Source: Oscillospiraceae bacterium
Lineage (GTDB): Bacteria; Bacillota; Clostridia; Oscillospirales; Acutalibacteraceae
Direction: 5' to 3'
Assembly: GCA_015065925.1 (NCBI GenBank)
Contig: SVPL01000025.1
Location: 1 to 35,087 of the forward strand
Length of the DNA: 35,087 bases
The position numbers were made by a program, and so were the translations under genes. Shown in pieces: positions 24,512 through 32,593 of this stretch; position 1 is the first letter of the stretch; the number at the start of each line of letters is the position of its first letter. The notes beneath the pieces were generated by a model. The model saw nothing but the letters and a program-made list of their open reading frames with translations. It made no database searches and had not been told where the DNA came from.

Positions 24512-25706
24512 AAAGCCTTTAGCTATTACAATGTGGGATTCTTCTTGGCTTCGCAGAAGATACGCAGGCGGTGGTTTTGAAAATTTTGACACCGCACTTG
24601 ATGAATTGGTGGAGCGTGGTTATAATGCCGTGCGCATTGATGCATTTCCGCATATGATAGCCAATGCGCCCGACGGTACAAATTCAGAGCGTTTTTTAGA
24701 CCCTACGGGTGTTAATCATCAAAAATACGGATTTGCTCAGTGGGGAAGTCCTTGGACGGTGTATGTTTACCCCAGAAGAGATATTGTAGATTTCCTTAAA
24801 AAGTGTGAGGAACGCGGGGTTTACATAATCTTATCCACTTGGCTTAAGCCGACTATCGAACCGCGGAATGAGTGGATCGAAGGTCCAATGGATTTAGTGC
24901 GTGTTTGGGATGAAACTCTTGAATTTTTAAATAAAAATAATTGTCTGAATAATGTAATCGGTGTAGATGTTCAAAACGAATTTCCCTATGGCGCTTGCAA
25001 TATGTGGTTAGCTAATCAAATGAATAGCTTTAAAAAGGATGTAGCACTTGGCAATACTCCAAACAGAAAAATAGAGTTTTACCGAAATTACTTTAACACA
25101 GTAATAAAAGAGCTTAAAATCAGATGGCCCGAGTTACCTATTGCCGCGAGTAGTGAAATGTTATTCTTTAGTGATGATAAGGATATGGATTATTCCAATT
25201 TTGATTGGCTTGATGTTCACGTATGGGTACATAGATATAAATTTGAACCCGTTAGCGAAGCCTTAAACGCTATTGTTGAATTTGGTGAGCCCCATAGAAT
25301 GTATCTTAACGGCGGCGGAAACTATATGTCCACGGGCTTCAGAACTCCGGGGGATATAAATTTTGAAAAATACAATGAGCAGATATATGAAAATTGGGTT
25401 AAAAATATTCCTGCGTATGAAGAATGGCTTGAAGAAAAAATATCCTTTGTTGCCGAGATTGGAAAGAAATACGGCATTCCTTACGGTTGTACCGAAGGGT
25501 GGGGCACTATTTGTTGGGCAGAGCATCCCTTGCTCACTTGGGACTTGATTAAAGAAGCGGGAATTATGGCTGCAAAATTAGGTAGCAAATATGGATATAC
25601 CTTTAACTGTCAATCTAATTTCTGTGCTCCCCATTTTTTAACCCTTTGGAGAGATGTTGAGTATCATAGGGAAGTTTCAAGCATAATAAAAGAGGGTAAG
25701 CTGTGA
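24492..25706 (+). CDS. GH5-like (clan A) cellulase-like TIM-barrel glycosidase
   Basis: The 404-residue protein is assigned the ATG at 24492, preceded by TATGGGGAT; a second in-frame ATG at 24480 is possible. It overlaps the esterase gene. The barrel has ITMWDSSWLRRR at strand 1, GYNAVRIDAFPHM, an acid/base-type NEF (E163 in GVDVQNEFPYG), a His/Trp strand (LDVHVWVHRY) and a nucleophile-type Glu (E335 in YGCTEGWGTICW). This is the geometry of clan GH-A and matches the group annotated as sugar-binding cellulase-like proteins, whose substrates are poorly known. There is no signal peptide. Its stop overlaps the transporter start by four bases, so cleavage products and transport are coregulated. 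Aromatic-rich loops suggest a beta-linked oligosaccharide. Confidence 0.72.
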   Translation: MKLNNIKKPLAITMWDSSWLRRRYAGGGFENFDTALDELVERGYNAVRIDAFPHMIANAPDGTNSERFLDPTGVNHQKYGFAQWGSPWTVYVYPRRDIVDFLKKCEERGVYIILSTWLKPTIEPRNEWIEGPMDLVRVWDETLEFLNKNNCLNNVIGVDVQNEFPYGACNMWLANQMNSFKKDVALGNTPNRKIEFYRNYFNTVIKELKIRWPELPIAASSEMLFFSDDKDMDYSNFDWLDVHVWVHRYKFEPVSEALNAIVEFGEPHRMYLNGGGNYMSTGFRTPGDINFEKYNEQIYENWVKNIPAYEEWLEEKISFVAEIGKKYGIPYGCTEGWGTICWAEHPLLTWDLIKEAGIMAAKLGSKYGYTFNCQSNFCAPHFLTLWRDVEYHREVSSIIKEGKL

Positions 25707-26590
25707 GTGAAAATTTAATAGGAATTTTAATTCTTTTTGTTATGTATAGCTTACAGGCGTTTATAGATAAATCTGCAAGTAATTATTCTAAAGGAAACGC
25801 CGCTACTATGGGCTACGGTGTAGCAAAAAACTTCATATGTACTGTTATTTCCTTTTGTATTATATCGTTTGGCGGAATGGCAATGCCCACTGCTCCCGTT
25901 ATTTTAATTTCTTTGCTTGCGGGTATTCCGCAAGCAGTTTGCACCGTTACCATTCTATGGTCACTTCAAAAATATAGTATAATGCAGGTCAACCTTTTTA
26001 TGACGGCATCTGTGCTTGTTCCAATTGTTGCGGGAATGTTTTTGTTTGATGAAAATTTTACCGTTTTTAAAGCCTTTTTAATAATTGCCATAATTTTTGG
26101 TTCAGGTCTTATTTTGGGAATTAATAAACTAAGTGATTTAAAATTTGGTGGTAAAAGCTTTCTGCTTTTAATTATTGTATGGTTTTTTTACGGGGCTATA
26201 ATGTTGGCGCAAAAAATGTATGCAAAATACATACCAAAGGGTAATATAATGGAGCTTTCACTTTATATGTATTTTATTGGTACAGCTACCCTTTTAATAT
26301 GGTCGTTATTCTCTAAGATAAAGCAGTGTAGTAAAAATGAAAAGGTTTTAATATTACCCAAAGGCAAATTGCTTGCATTTTGTGTGTCTTCAGCAGTTGT
26401 TATTTTGGTAATGACCTATTATTTAACTTCCCTTTCAGCAACATTACCTACATATTTACTTTTCCCACTCACAAATGGCAGTAAGCTTATTTTCGTTTTA
26501 ATAATTTCCTATCTTGTCTTTAAAGAAAGACCAACCAAGCGAATGCTTTTTGGCTGTTTAATAGTTATTTCGGCAGTATTGCTTTTATAA
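25703..26590 (+). CDS. DMT/EamA-superfamily membrane transporter
   Basis: The 295-residue protein starts with GTG overlapping the previous stop codon (GTGA), after AGAGGG. It is almost entirely hydrophobic with about ten membrane segments in two repeats of five (residues about 5-140 and 150-295), the layout of the drug/metabolite transporter superfamily. Conserved features include a Pro/Gly-rich loop after helix 3 (LLAGIPQAVC) and Lys-Glu near the last helices (VFKERPTKR). It is the only transporter seen in the window. Sitting inside a glycosidase operon with four-base overlap, it is likely to move a sugar or a sugar-derived product. The direction is unknown, since the superfamily contains both importers (glucose/ribose GRP type) and exporters. 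Confidence 0.8.
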   Translation: MSENLIGILILFVMYSLQAFIDKSASNYSKGNAATMGYGVAKNFICTVISFCIISFGGMAMPTAPVILISLLAGIPQAVCTVTILWSLQKYSIMQVNLFMTASVLVPIVAGMFLFDENFTVFKAFLIIAIIFGSGLILGINKLSDLKFGGKSFLLLIIVWFFYGAIMLAQKMYAKYIPKGNIMELSLYMYFIGTATLLIWSLFSKIKQCSKNEKVLILPKGKLLAFCVSSAVVILVMTYYLTSLSATLPTYLLFPLTNGSKLIFVLIISYLVFKERPTKRMLFGCLIVISAVLLL

Positions 26591-26603
26591 AAGGAGTTTT
26601 GTT

Positions 26604-27497
26604 ATGAAATTATCAGATATACATATTCGCGACCCGTTTATTTTGCCATATAACGGAAAATACTACCTTTACGGTACAAATGCCGCACTTACTTGGGTAA
26701 GCGGTCAGGATGGTTTTGATTGCTGGGTTTCGGATGATTTAATCAATTGGTCAGAGCCAATAAAATGCTTTGAAGCCCCCGAAGGCTTTTGGGCAAATGA
26801 AACCTTTTATGCTCCCGAGGTACATATTTATAACGGCAAATTTTATATGTTTGCATCCTTTGGCGCTAAGGTAGGGCATTTTCGTGCATCACAAATTTTA
26901 AGGGCAGATAATCCTGAAGGGCCTTTTGAGGTTTGGAGCACACCCATTACCCCTGCGCATCAACCCTGTATTGATGCAACACTTCACGTTGAAAATGGCA
27001 CACCTTATGCCATTTATTGTCACGAAACCATTGATATTGAAAATAAAGATGGTGAAATAGTTTGCGTTAAGCTTTCAAAAGACCTTAAAAAACCGATTGG
27101 TGAGCATAAGCTTTTGTTTACCGCATCTGAACCCGCCTGGACAGCCTATAAAAAAAGCCTTGATGAGCCGCCTATCTTTGTTACCGACGGTCCATTTATG
27201 CACCGCGCAAAGGACGGTAAGCTGTTAATGCTATGGGCAAGTCACTATGGTCCCGATCAATACATTGAAGTTGTTTCGTATAGTGAAAACGGTTCCCTTT
27301 TTGGTGAATGGAAGCACTGCGAAAAGGTTCTGTATTTGGATGATGGCGGACACGGAATGTTATTTAAAACCTTTGACGGTCAGTTGATGTTTACGCTTCA
27401 CGCTCCAAACAGACCTACCAATGCGGAAACACCAATACTTTTTAAAGTAGAAGAAACAAATCACGATCCATTTTTAAAATTAACACCATTTGAATAA
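26604..27497 (+). CDS. GH43-type five-bladed beta-propeller glycosidase
   Basis: The 297-residue protein follows the transporter by 13 bases, with AAAAGGAG. It is a single beta-propeller: IRDPFIL places the general base at D10, FYAPEVHIYNGKFY is the second blade, DATLH has D124 as the pKa-modulating Asp, and the late motif is TDGPFM (D195), where most GH43 proteins have Glu in the EGP or EAP motif that supplies the general acid. I recall related sequences with the same DGPF and MLW pattern, so it may be a subfamily feature and not a defect. The known family activities are alpha-L-arabinofuranosidase, beta-xylosidase and beta-galactosidase. It is the last gene of the GH16 operon and is cytoplasmic. 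Confidence 0.82.
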   Translation: MKLSDIHIRDPFILPYNGKYYLYGTNAALTWVSGQDGFDCWVSDDLINWSEPIKCFEAPEGFWANETFYAPEVHIYNGKFYMFASFGAKVGHFRASQILRADNPEGPFEVWSTPITPAHQPCIDATLHVENGTPYAIYCHETIDIENKDGEIVCVKLSKDLKKPIGEHKLLFTASEPAWTAYKKSLDEPPIFVTDGPFMHRAKDGKLLMLWASHYGPDQYIEVVSYSENGSLFGEWKHCEKVLYLDDGGHGMLFKTFDGQLMFTLHAPNRPTNAETPILFKVEETNHDPFLKLTPFE

Positions 27498-27562
27498 AAT
27501 TAACCTTGATTTTTTAATAGGCAAGAAAAATAATATAATTGATTTTATATTGGAGAAAAGTT

Positions 27563-29242
27563 ATGAGCATTGAGAAAATTTTAGCACCCTACGGTGCCGT
27601 ACCAACCGAAATTCAGTATGAATGGTTGAATCGCAGAACAGCATTTATTCACATAACCGTTAATACCTTTACGGGCAAGGAATGGGGGGACGGTAGTGAA
27701 AGTCCATCTATTTTTAATCCCGAAAGGTTAGATGCAAGGCAGTGGATTTCTACCTTAAAAAAGGCGGGGTTTACTACAGCAATATTAACTGCAAAGCATC
27801 ACGACGGTTTTTGCCTTTGGCCCTCAAAATATACCGAACATTCCATAAAAAACAGTCCCTATAAGCAGGGAAAAGGTGATATTGTAAGGGAATTTACCGA
27901 TGCTTGTAAGGAATTTGGTTTACAGGCGGGTATTTACCTTTCCCCATGGGACAGAAATCACCCACAGTGGGCAACCCCCGTTTATGATGAATACTATATG
28001 AATCAGTTAACCGAGCTTCTTACCGAATACGGCGAAATTTATGAAATTTGGTGGGATGGTGCAGGTAGTGACAAGGCTAATTATAAATGGGATGAATGGG
28101 TAAATATTGTCCGTAAATATCAACCTAAATGCGCTGTTTTCGGTCCCACGCAAACGGCACATCTTAACGATATCCGTTGGGTAGGTAATGAGCTCGGCAA
28201 GGCGGCAAATGATTGCTTTGCAACACTTGATATAGAGGTACTTAAAAACGAGGACAGAGCAGATGTTTTTAAAGGCTTAAACGCAGGTACTCCCAACGGT
28301 AAAAAGTTCATCCCCGTCGAAGCAGATACCTCAATCCGCCCCGGTTGGTTCTATCATCTTGAGCAGGATGAAATGGTAAAATCACCCGAGAAGCTTGTGG
28401 ATTACTGGTTTACTTCTGTGGGTAAAAATTCGGGAATGTTACTCAATATTCCACCTACTACGGAAGGACTTTTCCACGAAATTGACTGTGAAAATTTACT
28501 AACTTGGAATGAATATATAAAAGATATTTTTAAAACTAATCTTGCCGAAAACGCTACTGTTACAGCCAATCCATTTAGCGCAGAATATTCGGCAGAAAAT
28601 CTCTTAAACGAAAACGATACCTATTTTATAGCGGATGATACTACCGCAGAAATTCTATTTGAATTTAAAAATCCCATAACCTTTAATTGCTTTAAAATGG
28701 GCGAGGAAATTCGCCTTGGTCAAAGGGTTAGAGAGTTTTCGTTAGAGTATTTGGAAAACGGCGGATTTAAATCAATTATAAGCGGGCAAAGTATCGGCTT
28801 TTGCAGGGCAGAATATTTTGACTCGGTTACTACAACTGCAGTTCGCCTTAAAATAACAAAATCTGAAGTAAATCCGATTTTAAAATATTTTGGTATTTAT
28901 ATGGCAAATGAGGATTATTTCCCTGAAGAAAAACCTGATTATTGCCTAACTGAACTTACGAAGCTTCCCACTGCTAAGGTAACTAAGGTTGAAGATGGCT
29001 TTGAGGTTGATTTTGGCGGAATTTACACCTTTAGTCGATTTGTGTTTGTATCAGAAGGGGTTCCTAAATACGAGATTTTAGCCTTTGACGGTCAGGAATA
29101 TCAATCGGTTTACAAGGGCGAAAATCCATCAACTGTTGAGGTTTGCTTCTTTAAACCCATAGACTATGCATATAAGGTTAAGCTTGTGCTTTACGACTGT
29201 GAAATAGGCGACGACCGACACATTAGCATAATGTACGAATAA
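27563..29242 (+). CDS. GH29 alpha-L-fucosidase with C-terminal F5/8-type (CBM32-like) domain
   Basis: The 559-residue protein starts at the ATG at 27563 after TTGGAGAAAAG; the open frame extends upstream to 27539 without a ribosome site. Residues 1 to about 330 form the GH29 barrel: KHHDGFCLWPS, GIYLSPWDRN, and the nucleophile D165 in IWWDGAG, then IRWVGNE and PVEADTSIRPGWFYH, typical of the 1,3/1,4-specific subfamily GH29-B. From about residue 340 a galactose-binding-like beta-sandwich follows (NPFSAEYSAENLL and RLGQRVREFSLEYL). It releases alpha-linked fucose, for example from Lewis-type antennae. There is no signal peptide, so it is cytoplasmic. It lies 66 bases after the GH43 stop, with a TATAAT at 27534-27539 that may be a separate promoter, and is followed by a strong terminator. 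Confidence 0.9.
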   Translation: MSIEKILAPYGAVPTEIQYEWLNRRTAFIHITVNTFTGKEWGDGSESPSIFNPERLDARQWISTLKKAGFTTAILTAKHHDGFCLWPSKYTEHSIKNSPYKQGKGDIVREFTDACKEFGLQAGIYLSPWDRNHPQWATPVYDEYYMNQLTELLTEYGEIYEIWWDGAGSDKANYKWDEWVNIVRKYQPKCAVFGPTQTAHLNDIRWVGNELGKAANDCFATLDIEVLKNEDRADVFKGLNAGTPNGKKFIPVEADTSIRPGWFYHLEQDEMVKSPEKLVDYWFTSVGKNSGMLLNIPPTTEGLFHEIDCENLLTWNEYIKDIFKTNLAENATVTANPFSAEYSAENLLNENDTYFIADDTTAEILFEFKNPITFNCFKMGEEIRLGQRVREFSLEYLENGGFKSIISGQSIGFCRAEYFDSVTTTAVRLKITKSEVNPILKYFGIYMANEDYFPEEKPDYCLTELTKLPTAKVTKVEDGFEVDFGGIYTFSRFVFVSEGVPKYEILAFDGQEYQSVYKGENPSTVEVCFFKPIDYAYKVKLVLYDCEIGDDRHISIMYE

Positions 29243-29264
29243 AATTAATATTTTAAATTTTATA

Positions 29265-29312
29265 AAAAAACAACCGATAGCTGAATTTAAACAGCAATAT
29301 CGGTTGTTTTTT
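29265..29312. terminator. Bidirectional intrinsic terminator closing the glycan island
   Basis: A perfect 15-bp inverted repeat (29265-29279 with 29298-29312, core CAACCGATA) with an inner GCTG/CAGC stem and A6/T6 flanks separates the fucosidase from convergent hisS. Confidence 0.9.
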
Positions 29313-29328
29313 GTATTGAAACTAAGCT

Positions 29329-30567
29329 TTAAAATATGTCTTTAATCTCTGTATAGCCTTCGCTTTCCAAAAGCTCTTTTTGACGTTTGGCGTTTTTGTT
29401 TCTTTTGGCAATTAAAACGCGGGCGCCTTCAGCTCTGAGCTTTGCGGCGGTTTCAAAAACCTCTTTTGTAGTTTCTGCAGAAGCTTTTTTGTCAACCAAG
29501 AAAGCAATGCTTTCGCCATCGGTGGGTACTGTAAAGCCTCTGTCCTTTAAAATGGTGATTATGCGTTCAAAACCAATGGAAAATCCACAAGCGGGGGTAG
29601 GATTAGCGCCGAATTTACCAATCATTTCATCGTATCTGCCGCCACCCGCAACAGAGGAATTAAGCTCAACCATTTCAATCTCAAAAATGGTGCCTGTGTA
29701 GTAGCCCATACCGCGCACCAAGGTGGGATCAAACTCAAGATTAAAGCGGTCACCCAAGGAGGATGAGACATTAGAGATTAAATTATCAATACCCTCAGCT
29801 ACCGAAAGGTCTAAATGCTCACCAAGACCTGCGCAAAGCTCTTTACAGCTTTTGCCCTCACGGTTTAAGAACATCGCAAGGTAAGCATCAACATCTTTTT
29901 CTTCAAAACCGTTAGCAATAAGCTCTGCCTTAACGCCCTCGGCGCCGATTTTATCTAACTTATCAAGAGAAATATAAACAGAAGAAAGCTTATCGTCAGG
30001 CATATTACAACTGCTTGCCATAGCCTTTAAAATTCTTCGGTCATTCACTCTTACCCTAAAGCCCTCAAAGCCTAACTTTAAAAGCAGGGTAGAGGTTGCC
30101 GAAATAAGCTCGGTTTCGGCAAGCATAGAATCGTCACCTAAAATATCAATATCGCACTGGGTGAATTGACGGAAACGCCCCTTTTGAGGACGGTCGGCAC
30201 GGAATACATTGCCTATTTGAAGGGCTTTGAAGGGGGTGAAAAGCTGTTCGGCATTATTGGCATAATAACGGGCAAGGGGAAGGGTTAGGTCGTATCTAAG
30301 ACCGCTATCTACCAAATCCAAATCGTTTTTAGCCGCTTCAATATTAAGCTTGTCACCGCGCTTTAAGATTTTAAAAATAAGTTTTTCGTTTTCGCCGCCC
30401 TGTTTGCTTTGCAAATTTTCAATATGCTCAACCAAGGGGGTTTCTATTTGCGAAAAACCAAATTTACCGTAGGTTTCTTTAATAACAGAAATAACATATT
30501 CTCTGAGTCGCATATCAGAGGGTAAAAAATCGTTCATTCCCTTAACGGGAGTTTTAATAAAAGCCAA
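29329..30567 (-). CDS. hisS: Histidyl-tRNA synthetase
   Basis: The 412-residue class II synthetase is assigned a TTG start at 30567 because AAAGGAGAG lies eight bases before it; a longer reading to 30597 would put the ribosome site inside the gene. Early KTPVKGMNDFLP, the tripartite motif 1 helix, motif 2 (FRADRPQKGRFRQFTQCDIDI), the histidine-binding LVRGMGYYTGTIFE and AGGGRYDEMI, motif 3 (GFSIGFERI) and a C-terminal anticodon-binding domain are all present. It charges tRNA-His using ATP in the cytoplasm. It converges on the fucosidase gene and is divergent from ricT. Its presence marks the border from accessory to core genome. Confidence 0.95.
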   Translation of the reverse strand: MAFIKTPVKGMNDFLPSDMRLREYVISVIKETYGKFGFSQIETPLVEHIENLQSKQGGENEKLIFKILKRGDKLNIEAAKNDLDLVDSGLRYDLTLPLARYYANNAEQLFTPFKALQIGNVFRADRPQKGRFRQFTQCDIDILGDDSMLAETELISATSTLLLKLGFEGFRVRVNDRRILKAMASSCNMPDDKLSSVYISLDKLDKIGAEGVKAELIANGFEEKDVDAYLAMFLNREGKSCKELCAGLGEHLDLSVAEGIDNLISNVSSSLGDRFNLEFDPTLVRGMGYYTGTIFEIEMVELNSSVAGGGRYDEMIGKFGANPTPACGFSIGFERIITILKDRGFTVPTDGESIAFLVDKKASAETTKEVFETAAKLRAEGARVLIAKRNKNAKRQKELLESEGYTEIKDIF

Positions 30568-30734
30568 AACAATGCTCTCCTTTATACCTTTTATCAAATA
30601 ATTATTATATTATATAGATTGAAAAAAAGCAAGTATAACAATGCCAAAAACTCCAAAATATTCATTTTTTTGTGAGTTTTACAAAAAATAGAGTAATATA
30701 ACAAGGGTTTAAGATGTTTTGTTTGCAAAAATAC

Positions 30735-30763
30735 TTGCTTTTTTCTTTGGTACGCGGTATAAT
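30735..30763 (+). promoter_or_regulatory. Sigma-A promoter of ricT
   Basis: TTGCTT (30735-30740), a 17-base spacer and TATAAT (30758-30763) lie 46 bases before the start codon. Apart from an AT-rich stretch I see nothing else in 30598-30734. Confidence 0.7.
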
Positions 30764-30809
30764 GTTTAGGTGATAAACATAAATATTACTATCTTGTCCG
30801 GAGGTTTCT

Positions 30810-31670
30810 ATGACAGAGATAATTGCCATAAAATTTAAAAAAGACGGTCGTGTTTATTATTTTGATCCTGATGGTAAGAATTTTAAAGACGGCGACCGCG
30901 TTATAGTCGAAACATCAAAGGGTATTGAGTGCGGAATTGCCTCAGGCGGAAATCATAATATTCCCGATAATCAAATAGTAGCGCCTTTAAAAAAGGTAAT
31001 TCGTTTGGCTAATGAATCCGACCTTAAACGCGTTGCAGAAAATGAGAAAAAGGCTTTAGAAGCATTTGATTATTGTGAAGAACAGGTTGCAAAGCTTGGT
31101 CTTGATATGAAGCTTATTGATACCGAAATATCCTTTGATTCGGGTAAAATGCTTTTCTATTTCACTTCTGATGGCAGGGTTGATTTTCGTGAGCTTGTGA
31201 AAATTCTTGCCGCTAATTATAAAACAAGAATTGAACTAAGGCAAATCGGTGTGCGTGATGAAGCGAAACTGCTTGGCGGTTTGGGTATTTGCGGTCAACC
31301 CTTTTGTTGCAGTAGGTTTTTAGATAATTTTCAACCCGTTTCTATTAAAATGGCTAAGGAGCAGGGGCTTTCCCTTAATCCTGTTAAAATCTCAGGTAGC
31401 TGTGGCAGACTTATGTGTTGCCTTAAGTATGAGCAGGATGCCTATGAGTATCTTAATTCCATCACACCTCAACCCGGTTCTATTGTAAAAACTCCCGATG
31501 GTGAGGGCATTGTTCACGATGTAAATCTGCTCACAGGTATGCTTTTAGTCAAAATGGGTGAGGATAATGCAATCGTTCAAAAAATCCATAAAGATAAAGT
31601 AAAGGTTATCAGAGCTTATCGCGGAAAGGGTAAAAAAGGCACTGCAACCGAGGAAAATGTCGAGGAATAA
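30810..31670 (+). CDS. ricT: PSP1-family protein RicT (YaaT)
   Basis: The 286-residue protein starts after CCGGAGG. It contains the PSP1 C-terminal domain with six cysteines: LGICGQPFCC (C161, C166, C167) and GSCGRLMCC (C198, C203, C204). In Bacillus RicT these ligands hold Fe-S clusters in the RicA/F/T complex, which directs RNase Y cleavage and affects sporulation, biofilm and competence. The N-terminal part has the beta-strand-rich TEIIAIKFKKDGRVYYF and VIVETSKGIECG typical of the family. The short basic tail (RGKGKKGTATEENVEE) is variable. It is the first of a run of plus-strand core genes but has its own promoter and is followed by another promoter for the ferredoxin. Confidence 0.92.
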   Translation: MTEIIAIKFKKDGRVYYFDPDGKNFKDGDRVIVETSKGIECGIASGGNHNIPDNQIVAPLKKVIRLANESDLKRVAENEKKALEAFDYCEEQVAKLGLDMKLIDTEISFDSGKMLFYFTSDGRVDFRELVKILAANYKTRIELRQIGVRDEAKLLGGLGICGQPFCCSRFLDNFQPVSIKMAKEQGLSLNPVKISGSCGRLMCCLKYEQDAYEYLNSITPQPGSIVKTPDGEGIVHDVNLLTGMLLVKMGEDNAIVQKIHKDKVKVIRAYRGKGKKGTATEENVEE

Positions 31671-31700
31671 TAAAAATTTAGTTTATTTTGTAAAAATCAC

Positions 31701-31728
31701 TTGAAAATTCTGATTTATATGTTAGAAT
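31701..31728 (+). promoter_or_regulatory. Promoter of the ferredoxin gene
   Basis: TTGAAA (31701-31706), a 16-base spacer and TAGAAT (31723-31728) precede the start codon by 31 bases; GGAGGTG at 31746-31752 is the ribosome site. Confidence 0.6.
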
Positions 31729-31759
31729 ATATATATTGAATATGTGGAGGTGTTTTAAA

Positions 31760-31930
31760 ATGGCATATGTAATTACCGATGAGTGCATCAGCTGTGGCGC
31801 TTGTGCTGCTGGTTGTCCTTGCGAGGCTATCGCTGAGGGTGCAGAGCATTACGAAATCGATGCTGACAAATGCATAGATTGTGGTGCTTGTGCAGCTCAG
31901 TGTCCTGTAGAGGCTATTAAAGAGGGCTAA
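31760..31930 (+). CDS. 2[4Fe-4S] ferredoxin, clostridial type
   Basis: The 56-residue protein starts at the ATG at 31760 after GGAGGTG; a longer reading from 31736 has the ribosome site inside it. Two CxxCxxCxxxCP motifs are perfect (C9, C12, C15, C19 and C38, C41, C44, C48), giving two low-potential cubane clusters, with an extra Cys at 21. The protein is acidic, as usual. It serves as a one-electron carrier for pyruvate:ferredoxin oxidoreductase and hydrogenase in anaerobes. It is a single-gene unit between its own promoter and a strong terminator. It supports an anaerobic, fermentative lifestyle. Confidence 0.95.
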   Translation: MAYVITDECISCGACAAGCPCEAIAEGAEHYEIDADKCIDCGACAAQCPVEAIKEG

Positions 31931-31943
31931 TAAGCCATAAAGT

Positions 31944-31968
31944 AAGAGCCGCTTTTTGCGGCTCTTTT
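31944..31968 (+). terminator. Intrinsic terminator of the ferredoxin gene
   Basis: AAGAGCCGC (31944-31952) pairs with GCGGCTCTT (31958-31966) around T5 and runs into further T. Confidence 0.9.
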
Positions 31969-32012
31969 CATCAGTTATTAATTAAAATTTACATAAAAGG
32001 AGCTTTAAAAAA

Positions 32013-32591
32013 ATGGATAAGAAAGTAATGGTAGAAGTTTCTGCCCGTCACATCCACTTAAGTCAGGAGCATTTAGAGGTGCTTTTTGGTAAAGGTTATG
32101 AACTCACCCCTAAAAAGGATCTTTCTCAACCCGGTCAGTTCGCTTGTGAGGAGCGCGTTAAGGTTGTAGGCGCTAAAAAGGAGCTTGCAGGTGTTTCTAT
32201 TTTAGGTCCTGTTCGCCCAGATACTCAGGTAGAACTTTCTTTAACCGACGCTCGTTCTATTGGCGTTGCCGCACCTGTTCGCGAGTCAGGTGATGTTAAG
32301 GGTAGCGGTAGCTGTAAGCTTGTTGGCCCTTGCGGTGAGGTCGAGCTTGAATACGGCGTTATTTCTGCAAAGCGTCATATTCATTTTACCCCTGAGGACG
32401 GCGAAAAATTCGGTGTTACCGATAATCAAAATGTTAAGGTTAAGATTGAAACTGAGGGTAGAAGTCTTATTTTTGATGATGTTGTTGTTCGTATTAGCCC
32501 CAAATACGCAGCTGCAATGCATATTGATACCGACGAATCCAATGCTGCAGGTATTGCAGGCGCAGTAGACGGTATTATCATTACTGATTAA
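32013..32591 (+). CDS. pduL: PduL-type phosphate acyltransferase
   Basis: The 192-residue protein starts after AAAAGGAG. Duplicated beta-barrel halves carry the metal-binding histidines SARHIHLS (H13, H15) and AKRHIHFTPED (H122, H124), with MHIDTDESNAAG (H170) near the end. The family transfers an acyl group between CoA and phosphate (propanoyl- or acetyl-CoA to acyl phosphate). Here there is no N-terminal encapsulation peptide: the protein starts five residues before the conserved VEVSARHIHLS, and no microcompartment shell genes are present. It is therefore a cytosolic phosphotransacetylase that would feed acetate kinase for ATP. hemW starts two bases later. Confidence 0.93.
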   Translation: MDKKVMVEVSARHIHLSQEHLEVLFGKGYELTPKKDLSQPGQFACEERVKVVGAKKELAGVSILGPVRPDTQVELSLTDARSIGVAAPVRESGDVKGSGSCKLVGPCGEVELEYGVISAKRHIHFTPEDGEKFGVTDNQNVKVKIETEGRSLIFDDVVVRISPKYAAAMHIDTDESNAAGIAGAVDGIIITD

Positions 32592-32593
32592 TA

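Noticed and set aside
32013-32591. Part of a propanediol or ethanolamine microcompartment operon
   Set aside because: Neighbours are ferredoxin and hemW; no shell proteins and no targeting extension.
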